Under the pieces are notes generated by a model, which was not told the origin of the DNA, did not search any database, and worked only from the letters and a program-made list of their open reading frames with translations. A stretch of DNA of 64,000 nt from Pinus tabuliformis (lineage: Eukaryota > Streptophyta > Pinopsida > Pinales > Pinaceae), in NCBI GenBank assembly GCA_031772625.1, contig CM062820.1, positions 1,074,773,369-1,074,837,368 on the forward strand. Reading direction: 5' to 3'. This document shows, piece after piece, positions 11,454-22,427 of this stretch. A program made the translations under genes and the position numbers. How positions within the stretch are numbered: the first letter of the stretch is position 1; each line of letters opens with the position of its first letter.

Positions 11454-13135
11454 GCGTATCTTGTTGGTTTGTTGTGTTTCTTGCTATTCATTTCATAAAC
11501 AGAGGGAGTACCGAATCGAACTGTGTTTGAATCTATCAAACACAAAGTAGCGGGCAGCTACTCTAGCTCAGTTTCTGGGCAAGTTTATGATTTGAAGAGC
11601 TGATCCACAAGGACTCTAATAAGCTCTTAGTGATAGCTTTTCATCCTCCTTTACATCCCTTAGTGTGTCCTTGACTGATAGCTTCTGATTTGAGCAAAAA
11701 CTGTGAATTTTTGAGCAATCTGTGACCCAGAAACCAAGACGGACGAAAGTCTCGTTTTTCAGTGCAGGCTGTACAAAGGCAGTCTGCATTTCAGCGAAGT
11801 TCCCGAAGGGGCTACCTGCGCTGAAGGTCAAACAGGAAGTGTTATACCTGCACTAGACCAGTCTTGGCTTGAGCTACTGGGGTTTCCTGCTATGTCTTGC
11901 CTTGTTTTCACTGTTGTTTTTGTTGTTTGTTGCCAGTCAGTAGGCCTATCTGAAACCATCTTCCTTTGTCATTATTCCACCTCAGTTGTATAAAGAAATT
12001 GTATTTGTTCTTTTGTATTTCTTGTGTCATTTACAGTTTCCCATAACGAAAGTGAACCAGTCTTGCATTGACCTCTTAGATCTAGACCTATGATTAAGTG
12101 TCGTTCTGATCTTAAGAGTTAGTTTATTTGCTGTTCATAGCTGATTGAGTTTGTCGCTTTCGTTATATGGTTTGAATTTATATATTTCTAAGTGTCGAAA
12201 CAAGTGAATCGTAAGGTGTCTTTCCATGTTGGACAAACTTGTTTGTTTTCGCTTGAAATTAAATTCAAAGTTATACAACAGCTTTCTTTTTGCATTTCAT
12301 CAACGTTAAGAAAGAGAAAAGAAATACTTGCATTGTGCATGTGCATTATGACGGTTTACATGTTGATTTAGGAAAGTGCATTAGTGTGTGCTCTATGATC
12401 TGTGTGAAAAGGTGTTATCTTCCTTCTCCCTCAGTAGTTAAGGTTTTCAAAGTTGAAAGATTGAAAAGCTTGCTTATCATCTTAGATTGCATTCAGGAGT
12501 GTTTCTATACATCTCGTGGTGATCCATAAAGGCAAACTGCTAAACAAGATCAACCTTAAAATAAATTGAATTTACATAACAACGCATTGAAACATAACGC
12601 AAACATCTAGAGGTCTAAGCTAGAGACGTGTTCCGGCGTCGTTAAACGTGATATCTTAGCGTTGAGTGGTTGGGTGATTCCTCCACGGTGAAGCGATAAG
12701 TATCAATACGGACTTGTGCTCCCACGTACCGTCGCGTATATATTGGGAGACCCCTGTAGGATCAAAGCCTTTATCCATAGGAAACCGTGTCGGCCGCCCT
12801 ACTGATCGCAATGCAGTGAACACAGCATTCACGAAGATCGACCACTCGTACCGTAAAACGTATTCTGTGGTTTTGCGAAAGGTTTGGCACACCCTCTGCC
12901 TAGAACTCCAGAGCAGTTTCTTTTGGCCTTTTTCAAACTCTATAACTGAAAAAGTCCATCCGATCATTTGTCACTTCGAGCTCGTTAAAACATCGAAGGA
13001 GACTAGAGTCATCTTTAGCTTTTTCTCGACTCTTAAAAAGTGAAAAAGCAAGTTGTGTCTAAGCGTCGTTATAAAATTTATTTTAAACGGAACATAATCA
13101 CCTCCTATTCCCGCGTTGATCTTTAAGTTGAGAAC
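11454..13135 (+). other. 5' leader of T element 2
   Basis: Homologous to the leader of element 1. The hairpin motifs lie about 70-210 nt before the alpha start codon (about 12925-13040). Short ORFs such as 12290-12529 are unsupported. Confidence 0.7.
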
Positions 13136-14869
13136 ATGGAACGCCCCAACCAAGGAACTCCACATGATGGAAATCCTGGTCCTTTCTCCTCTTGGGGAGA
13201 AGTTGGTGCGCCCCACATGGCCACATTGTCACTTCCAGGACTGACAATTGGCCTGCCTGTTTGGCTATTCTCAACTAGTGTAGTTCAGAACAACATGGTT
13301 CCTGAGTAGTCGAGTCAACAGTTAGATGAGTCTAGAGCCTCCCACCAGCCTTCTACTTCCTCTAACCCTTCCTCCAATCCTTCATCTTCAAAAGGTGGAG
13401 CCGGCAAAAGCCAAGCTCCCACGGAGAAGAAGGAAAAGAAGAAGAAGGAGCCTAAGAAGACTGGGGGCAAGCAAAAGACATCTGACAAAAACCCACACAC
13501 AGCACACACCGGGCCTAAATCACCATGTGTCATATGTAGAGGAGACCACTTCCATAGAGATTGTCCCTGTATTCCCCGGATACTAAGGGACTGGTCACCT
13601 CGTTTGCACAATTCGGGAGCATCAACCTCTGATAACCATGTTGATTGCTTACCGTCAACCAGCGAAAGTGAAGGTCCAAGACAAAGAGGGGGAGCAAGAT
13701 CCTCCTGCAGACTGTGTGAATGCGGTCACGCCATCCACCGTTGTCCCTTCTTAAATGAAGCAAAGAGAGTTTTGGAAGATCGTCCGGTTTCGCCGGTAAT
13801 ACTTCCTCCTGGATACAAAAAACTCGTGCCATGTCCTTCGTTGGTTGAAAATACAGCTGGCCTGCTCAAGTGGTCAGTGAAGCGTCAGTCATTGAAAATG
13901 AACCTACTGAATCCAGACCAGACGAAAGTCTAAAGGTCGATACGGCAGTTGACCCGGTTCTTCCTTCAGAGGTTTCATCCTCAAATGACACCGTCACTGA
14001 AGATTCATCTTCAAATGACACCCTCACTGAAGAGAATAAGGATGACACCATCTAGATTCTTTTCATCAACACAGATTCCGATGACCATCAGGGCAATGCG
14101 CCCATTCCTTTATCGCAGGAAGGAACATCGTCAGGATTGTATCCGGCCGTGTATTCGGTCCCACCACCAAACAACCTGGTTATGTCCTTTGATTGGAACC
14201 AACTGGGCAGACCCCGGTTACCAGCCAGTATACCATTCAGAATCATAGTCCAAATTTATAGAATGGTGATGGCTGGAACTATCATTGATGAGGGGGCATC
14301 TGTGAGTATCCTTTCCTCTGTTGCTTGGAAAGCACTGGGTTCCCCGGCGCTTTTGCCTGAGATAAGAAATCTCTCGGGCTTTGATAAAGGAACCAGTCGA
14401 CCGTTAGGGATCCTCCCCAATGTACCTGTTACTTTGAAAGGGAAGACAGTTCAAATGAACATGATGGTCGTTCAAGGACCCTTGGATTATAACCTACTCC
14501 TTGGACGTGACTATATATATTGCATGGGAGCTATAGTTTCCTCACTTTAGAGTAATGTGTTTTCCACACGAAGGAAGGGTGGTCAAGCTCGTAGACCAAC
14601 TTTCATTTCCGGGATCACGCATCGCAAATAGTCAAATACCAACCCTCAATGGTCTATTCACCCAAGAAATGTCTCCACCCCCAGTCCTCCTTCCCGATGA
14701 ATGCGAGTGATTCGGAAAAATAGAACTGGAACCCAGGGGGCATGCATCCTGGTCTGCTTCGGGCAGAGGAAACCTTGGGTATAAAGTAGAATTTCCGCGA
14801 AAGAATATGACTAGTCCGTACCCCGTCCGTACGTGGAAGAGGGTTTGTTCTGGAACAAGATTCTTTTGA
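13136..14869 (+). pseudogene. Alpha gag-protease ORF of T element 2, broken
   Basis: Same protein family as 5543-7294. It keeps the ATG, both zinc knuckles (around 13531-13565 and 13709-13750) and the retropepsin-like domain (D-E-G-A near 14287). Damage by comparison with element 1: a TAG at 13307; a missing base near 13877 that shifts frame inside the acidic segment; a TAG at 14053; and a 2-base loss near 14547 after the LLGRDY motif. Not expected to give a full-length protein. Confidence 0.85.
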
Positions 14870-17281
14870 TAAGGTTACTTGTCTGACAAAGGTCATTCAA
14901 CTTTGTCTAAATAGGTAGGCTACCAAGGAAAGAGATTCTATTGCGGCAGCAAATGGTAACCATCTTTGGGTAAAAGGCAAGCCTCACCCATTAAAACTAA
15001 TGTTTTAGAGGATAAGTAGGGGCAGCCTCCAAAGAAAGGGATTCCTTTGCTGCAACAAGTAGTAACCATCTTTGAGTAACCTAATGATAGACATCGCCGA
15101 AGAAAGAGTTTCATTTGCGGCAGCAAATAAAACCATTCTTTGGGTAACCAGGAAGAGGCAAGCCTCACCCTTTAAAACAAATGTTTTATCGGATAAGTAG
15201 GGGCAGCCTTGAAATTATACTTTATACCTGGGGGCATGCAAACCTTTTGGAGTGCAAGCTAGGAGCGGTTATTTATCTATTTTTGGGATTAGCCGTTTTC
15301 CGAACTTGCATAAAGAAAGGATGTGGGGCAAAGGTCAAAATTTGCCAAATTAGGAGCATATCTTCGTGAGATAAAGCTCCATAAAAAATAGCTATCTCAC
15401 AAGAGACATTTCTTATCTTATGACTGGTATATCGAGCAGTTTTACCGCGGAATTTATGCTCGTTAAAAAATAGAAAAGCGAGATCCGAGCAGTTTTAGCG
15501 TCATAGTTCATGCTCGTTAAAAAATAAACATAAGCTTTTGAGCAGTGTTTTGGCGCATTCAAGCTCTTTAAAAAATGAACCCAGTACCGGTAAATAACCA
15601 TAGTGATCGTAAATTTATTAGCCATAAAAGCCTTGGTCGTGTTTACACCTACCACCTCCATTCCATTTGGCCGATCATTCACCCCCATATGTTTGTTTAC
15701 CCATTTTGAGGAACAGCTGCGAAGAGTGATTTCACTTAGCCATCCTTGTGACACTGCCGTGATTGGAAAATTCCAACCTGTACCTGGAATCTGCTGCTAT
15801 CCCTGTTTATCACTCGTTCCTTAGAAGACGAGTCTTCTTTGAGCTCTTTTCATCTGACTCGTAAAATATGAAAATTTTGCCGAGTTTTGGCCTTCCAGCT
15901 CGTTAAAAGGACCAGAAGAGCTATCCCTCCTCTAGATTTTAATCTTTTTGGACCTGAGGGATTATTGCACAAAAAGGTCGAGCGCTTGTTTTATTCGGCT
16001 CGTTAAAGTTATCGAAAATTCATCCCTTTTGTATTGTTTTATACTTTTCCGGACTTAAGGGATTAGATGACGAAAAAGGAATTTTGGAGTTAACTTTCTG
16101 TACCTTTTCAAACTCTCTAAAAATGAAAAGGATCGAGTTGTCTTTGTCGCTAGACTCGTTAAAATGATTAAATAGCGACAAACTTGTCTTTAGACGAGAA
16201 CGAGTTTCCCTATCGCTAGGCTCGTTAAAACATAGCGATGGGCTTGCCCGAAGGGCAGGTTATAGAACAAGCATATGTTATCCTCCTCAAGCTTGACAAA
16301 AATAAAGAGGTACTGGTCAGAAATGACTGGGGAAAAATTGGGAGAACCTCAAAGCTTTGATGGTAGCAAGTCGCTCTTGAACATGACACTTTGTCCTCCG
16401 TACCACATCGGATTGGGTTGTTTCATTCACCGGTCTCATCACCATGGTCCTCGCCAAACCATCCGTATTTGGGGTAATGCTACCGATCCATCACATTAGT
16501 GTCGTTATATGTTCAAGAGATGTGTTCAGAAAGAGTCAACCGTGTCCCATCCACTGCCATACATTATCCTTCATCCACCCAAGATCGCCACCCTGAATCA
16601 TATCTCACAGATTGTTTTCACCTCCACTAAAGTCATTTGCTCCGTTCCGTGTCACTGATGTGGGATTCATTAAGGCCCTCCTTTGACGGATCGTTTCTTG
16701 TCGACTTCAGCTCATTATCCAAGAAGTTGATCTAGGAACAACCGCCCAGTACTTTGAAGCTTGCATGCCTCAATGGCAAGTTTCTGACTTCCGGCGACAG
16801 GTATACATCAATGACCTTCGACCAGAAGATTTTGCGTGGTGTTCGACGCCAAGTACTTTATTCACACCACGTGAATTGTGCTGTAGTACCTTGAGGGTCA
16901 TTGTCATTATTGTTGATTCCTCTCGCGCTTGTTAACGGTTTACATTATTGACCGGTAATCAAGCGATGTCTTTCCATGTTCGACTTCAGCACAATTCTCA
17001 CATGGATCGACTTGTACTTAAAGTGAAGATCGAACGAGATTGAAGACCCCGGATCTAGTTTCATCCATCCGGGTTGCAATATATATTCAGGAAATATAAA
17101 GACATTTGATATGTACATTATTGCAGCAGATGATCATCCTCCTCAAAGGATGATAATTTCAGCAGAGAATTATCAGTCTATCATCAGACGGTCATCTGTT
17201 ATGGCTACCAAAACGAATTTATAAAGCTGAGCATGGGAATGCCCGCCTCAGCTAGATCATGAAAGCAGAATGAAAAATGAT
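14870..17281 (+). repeat. 3' non-coding region of T element 2, first copy
   Basis: After the ORF come about three diverged tandem units with GCGGCAGCAAA...CCATCTTTGGGTAA (14935-15215), then the hairpin array (about 15430-16255) and the conserved distal segment, which breaks off at AGCAGAATGAAAAATGA (17279) before reaching an LTR start. No gene supported. Confidence 0.75.
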
Positions 17282-17571
17282 AGCGGATGGCACAGTCATT
17301 CTGCAAGGTGTCAACTGCCCAGGAAGCTTCCAAACTGACACTTGGGTCAAGGAATTCGCCTAGTGATGAGTAAGAGGATCTTGATCTCCAAGTGGAAGCA
17401 AGATTCTCCAAGTGGACTCAAGAACTGAAGATTAACTAAAGTGGGAGAGGACACTAGTCAGCTTCATGCCAGCCTCAAGCTGACTCATCCTTTCTCCAAA
17501 TCTCCTATATATAGAGCTCTCTTATGAGGTCTAGGGGGGCTGGAATTTTGTGCAAGTAAGGAAGTGTTGTT
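17282..17571 (+). repeat. T LTR fragment inserted between two 3'-region copies
   Basis: An internal LTR piece from GGCACAGTCATTCTG, through the TATA box near 17508, to AAGGAAGTGTTGTTGGG. It joins the 3' region at GGGCAGGTTATAGAAC, with GGG shared at the junction. Confidence 0.8.
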
Positions 17572-18530
17572 GGGCAGGTTATAGAACAACCATATGTTAT
17601 CCTCCTCAAGCTTGACAAAAATAAAGAGGTACTGGTCAGAAATGACTGGGGACAAATTGGGAGAACCTCAAAGCTTTAATGGTAGCAAGTCGCTCTTGAA
17701 CATGACACTTTGCCCTCCGTATCACATCGGGTTGGGTTGTTTCATTCACAGGTCTCATCACCATGGTCTTCGCCAAACCATCAGTATTTGGGGTAATGCT
17801 ACTGATCCATCACATCAGTGTCGTTATATGTTCAAGAGATGTGTTAAGAAAGAGTCAACCGTGTCCCATCCACTGCCATACATCATCTTTCATCCACCCA
17901 TGATCGCCACCCTGAATCATATCTCACAGATTGTTTTCACCTCCATTAAAATCATTAGCTCCGTTCCATGTCATTGATGTGGGATTCATTAAGGCCCTCC
18001 TTTGACGGATCGCTTCTTGTCGACTTCAGCTCATTATCCAAGAAGTTGATCTAGGAACACCCCCCCCCCAGTACTTTGAAGCTTGCATGCCTCAATGGCA
18101 AGTTTCTGTCTTTCCATGTTCGACTTCAGCGCAATTCTCACGTGGATCGACTTGTACTTAGAGTGAAGATCGAACGAGATTGAAGACCCCGGATCTAGTT
18201 TCATCCATCCGGGCTGCGATATATATTCAGGAAATATAAAGACATTTGATATGTACATCATTGCAGCAGATGATCATCCTACTCAAAGGATGATAATTTC
18301 AGCAGAGAATTATCAGTCTATCATCAGACGGTCGTCTGTTATATGTACCAAAATAAATTTATAAAGCTGAGCATGGGAATGCCCGCCTCAGCTAGATCAT
18401 GAAAGCAGAATGAAAAATAATGTATTGTATTGTATTTTATTACAGGGCACCTCTCAGCGATTGAATGAACTTCAGATCCTCCTGATAAAGCATTTCACCC
18501 GATAAACGACCTCATACTTTTGGGGGCAAC
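17572..18530 (+). repeat. 3' non-coding region of T element 2, second partial copy
   Basis: It restarts at the position equivalent to 16254 and runs to the polypurine-like TGGGGGCAAC before the LTR. About 230 bp are missing at 18108, where CAAGTTTCTG joins TCTTTCCATG. Confidence 0.8.
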
Positions 18531-19222
18531 TGTTATAGACATTTTTGTGCCTAACAGCATGGAGCATGAAATGTCAATAATCTGAGGGATCCAAAGTCCC
18601 TAAACATGTTGTTCTTACCCTTAGAGGAACAAGGTATGCAAACCACAGCACTGAAAATCAGTTCTCCACTTGAAAACACTCAAAAACTGGCTATTTCTGG
18701 ATCATGTCAGCTGCTCCACTGAGCATCTCCGCTGAATGTCAACTGCTCCTCTCTGTACCTGCGCTGAAGGTCAAAACTGATGAAGGCTACCTGCGTTGGG
18801 CGAGATTGGCCAAGTGGCACAGTCATTCTGCAAGGTGTCAACTGCCCAGGAAGCTTCCAAACTGACACTTGGGTCAAGGAATTCACCTTGGGATGAGTAA
18901 GAGGGTCTTGATCTCCAAGTGGAAGCAAGATTCTCCAAGTGGACTCAAGAACTAAAGATTAACTAAAGTGGGAGAGGACACTAGTCAGCTTCATGCCAGT
19001 CTCAAGATGACTCATCCTTTCTCCAAAACCCTATATATAGATCTCTCTCATGAGGTCTAAGGAGGCTGGAATTTTGTGCGAGTAAGGAAGTGCTGTTGGT
19101 TTGTGTATAGAGCTATTGGGTGTTTTGCTTGAAGGAGGTGAAGAGGATATTTCTTTCAGCTAGGAGGTGTTGCTGGATTGGGCCCATTGTGGTTGTAACT
19201 CTCTCAGAACTTTACTTCTATT
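18531..19222 (+). repeat. 3' LTR of T element 2, truncated after about 692 nt
   Basis: It starts TGTTATAGACA and stops at ACTTTACTTCTATT, just before the AATAAAG position. Sixteen bases resembling the 3' region (AAAATGATTAAATA) follow, then an inverted LTR. Confidence 0.85.
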
Positions 19223-19238
19223 AAAATGATTAAATATT

Positions 19239-20301
19239 TGTTGGGGGGAAAAGTATCTAATGCAGAATGCCTCTATCCCACTCTGAAGGCGATAGTACTT
19301 CAGCAACAACTGAATGCAAAGATATTCAAAGTTTCTTCTTTATGAGATGAGAGAGGGAAGAAAAGGATGATCTACTAACCGTTATCTTGCGCTAATAGTC
19401 GATCCAGTCTTCACTCCTTGCTGCTTGCTCCTAGCTCCTTGCCCTTTCACCGGCCCAGCTACGCACAGATCCTGTAAAAGCACAAGAAAAGGAAACTACA
19501 AGAAGCATACATCCATAATCGATTATAGGATTAGCATAAATCAAATATACAAGCATCTATTCATCAAAAAGACACATGCATATAGAAGAACCTCAAATAC
19601 TTTATTGATAATAGAAGTAAAGTTCTGAGAGAGTTACAACCACAATGGGCCCAATCCAGTAACACCTCCCAGCTGAAAGAAATCTCCTCTTCACCTCCTT
19701 CAAGCAAAACACCCAATAGCTCTATACACAAACCAACAGCACTTCCTTACTTGCACAAAATTCCAGCCTCGATAGACCTCATGAGAGAGCTCTATATATA
19801 GAAGTTTTGGAGAAAGATGAGTCATCTTAAGACTGACATGAAGCTGACTAGTGTCCTCTCCTACTTCAGTTAATCTTCAGTTCTTGAGTCCACTTGGAGA
19901 ATCTCGCTTCCACTTGGAGATCAAGACCCTCTTACTCATCACTAGGCGAATTCCTTGACCCAAGTGTCAGATTGGAAGCTTCCTGGGCAGTTGACACCTT
20001 GCAGAATGACTGTGCCACTTGGCCAATCTCGCCCAGCGCAGGTAGCCTTCATTGGTTTCGACTTTCAGCGCAGGTACAAGGAGGAGCAGTTGACATTCAG
20101 CGCAGATGCTCAGTGGAGCAGCTGACATGATCCAGAAATAGCCTGTTTTTGAGTGTTTTTAGGTGGAGAACTGATTCTCAGTGCTGTGGTTTGAAGACCT
20201 TGTTCCTCTAAGGGTAAGAACAACATGTTTAGGGACTTTGGATCCCTTAGATTATTGACATTTCATGCTCCATGCTGTTAGGCACAAAAATGTCTATAAC
20301 A
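19239..20301 (-). repeat. 3' LTR of T element 3
   Basis: A complete minus LTR from TGTTGGGGGG (19239) to TATAACA (20301), followed by the polypurine-like tract of the 3' region. Confidence 0.85.
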
Positions 20302-22427
20302 GTTGCCCCCTAAAGTATGAGGTCGTTTATCGGGTGAAATGCTTTATTAGGAGGATCCAAAGTTCATTCAATCGCTGAGAGGTGCCCTGCAATAAAATAC
20401 AATACAATATATTATTTTTCATTCTGCTTTCATGATCTAGCTGAGGCGGGCATTCCCATGCTCAGCTTTATAAATTCATTTTGGTACACATAACAGACGA
20501 CCGTCTGATGATAGACTGATAATTCTCTGCTGAAATTATCATCCTTTGAGTAGGATGATCATCTGCTGCAATAATGTACATATCAAATGTCTTTATATTT
20601 CCTGAATATATATCGCAGCCCGGATGGATGAAACTAGATCCGGGGTCTTCAATCTCATTCGATCTTCACTCTAAGTACAAGTCGATCCATGTGAGAATTG
20701 CGCTGAAGTCGAACATGGAAAGACATCGCTTGATTACCAGTCAATAATGTAAACCGTTAACAAGCGCGAGAGGAATCACCAATAATGACAATGACCCTCA
20801 AGGTACTACAGTACAATTCACGTGGTGTGAATAAAGGACTTGGCGTCGAACACCACGCAAAATCTTCTGGTCGAAGGTCATTGATGTATACCTGTCGCCG
20901 GAAGAGAGAAACTTGCCATTGAGGCATGCAAGCTTCAAAGTACTAGGGGGGTGTTCCTAGCTCAACTTCTTGGATAATGAGCTGAAGTCGACAAGAAGCG
21001 ATCCGTCAAAGGAGGGCCTTAATGAATCCCACATCAGTGACACGGAACGGAGCAAATGACTTTAGTGGAGGTGAAAACAATCTGTGAGATATGATTCAGG
21101 GTGGCGATCATGGGTGGATGAAGGATAATGTATGGCAGTGGATGGGACACGGTTGACTATTTCTGAACACATCTCTTGAACATATAACGACACTAATGTG
21201 ATGGATCGGTAGCATTACCCCAAATACGGATGGTTTGGCGAGGACCATGGTGATGAGACCGGTGAATGAAACAACCCAACCCGATGTGGTACGGAGGACA
21301 AAGTGTCATGTTCAAGAGCGACTTGCTACCATCAAAGCTTTGAGGTTCTCCCAATTTTTCCCCAGTCATTTCTGACCAGTACCTCTTTATTTTTGTCAAG
21401 CTTGAGGAGGATAACATATGCTTGTTCTATAACCTGCCCTTTGGGCAAGCCCATCGCTATGTTTTAACGAGCCTAGCGATAGGGAAACTCGTTCTCGTCT
21501 AAAGACAAGTTTGTCGCTATTTAATCATTTTAACGAGTCTAGCGACAAAGACAACTCGGTCCTTTTCATTTTTAGAGAGTCTGAAAAGGTACAGAAAGTT
21601 AACTCCAAAATTCCTTTTTCGTCATCTAATCCCTTAAGTCCGAAAAATTATAAAACAATACAGAAGGGATGAGTTTTCGATTACTTTAACGAGCCGAATA
21701 AAACAAGCGCTCGACCTTTTTGTGCAATAATCCCTCAAGTCCAAAAAGATTAAAATCTAGAGGAGGGATAGCTCTTCCGGTCACTTTAACGAGCTGGAAG
21801 GTCAAAACTTGGCAAACTTTTCATATTTTACGAGTCAGGAGAAAAGAGCTCAAAGAAGACTCGTCTTTTGAGGAACGAGTGATAAACAGGGATAGCAGCA
21901 GATTCCAGGTACAGGTTGGAATTTTCCAATCACGGCAGTGTCACAAGGATGGCTAAGTGAAATCACTCTTCGCAGCTGTTCCTCAAAATGGGTAAACAAT
22001 CATATGGGGGTGAATGATCGGCCAAATGGAATGGAGGTGGCAGGTGTAAACACGACCAAGGCTTTTATGGCTAATAAATTTACGATCACAATGGTTATTT
22101 ACCGGGATAGGTTCATTTTTTTAATGACCTTGAACTTTGGTGGAACCCTTGCTCACGCTTTTCTATTTTTTAACGAGCATAAATTCCGCGGTAAAACTGC
22201 TCGATCTTATGTTTATTTTTTAACGAGCATGAACTATGTGCTAAAACTGCTCGGTGATAAGTTCGCATGCCCCCAGCATAATAACGCAAATCGAGGTGCA
22301 TGCCCCCCAAGCTTCATTGCATTCAACTCGGTGGTTGGAATGAAGGTTTACCTTTGAGAAAGGGGATTTGTTTCATTTTTTAATGAGGTTGACACAAGAT
22401 AAGAACCGTCCTCGGAGTCCAAATCCA
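20302..22427 (-). repeat. 3' non-coding region of T element 3
   Basis: Contains the conserved distal segment (20302-21425) and the hairpin array (about 21430-22255). Next to the gag end, two GGGGGCATGC-type motifs lie at about 22267 and 22298. The tandem units seen beside alpha ORFs are absent. No gene supported. Confidence 0.75.

Larger units (their letters stand above)
10393..19222 (+). mobile_element. T element 2 (alpha type, no pol, decayed and rearranged)
   Basis: Order: LTR, primer site, leader, broken alpha ORF, 3' region, an LTR scrap, a second partial 3' region, then a truncated LTR. There is no pol. It is the plus-strand counterpart of element 1, so 1967-10052 and 10393 to about 18530 form a very long imperfect inverted repeat. 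Confidence 0.8.

Noticed and set aside
12290..12529. 79-codon leader ORF conserved in elements 1 and 2 as a gene
   Set aside because: It is truncated in element 4 and altered in elements 3 and 5, with no recognisable domain. At most an upstream ORF.
12714..13043. 109-codon ORF in the gag-proximal leader (also 33340-33669 and minus 7387-7716)
   Set aside because: Overlaps the hairpin motifs and an equally long antisense ORF. Conservation follows from the nucleotide repeat.
17594..17977. 127-codon ORF (also 219-554, 29685-30068, 59890-60228) as a small protein gene
   Set aside because: It lies in the repeated 3' region, ends at different points in each copy, and has no domain. Its recurrence is explained by the repeat.
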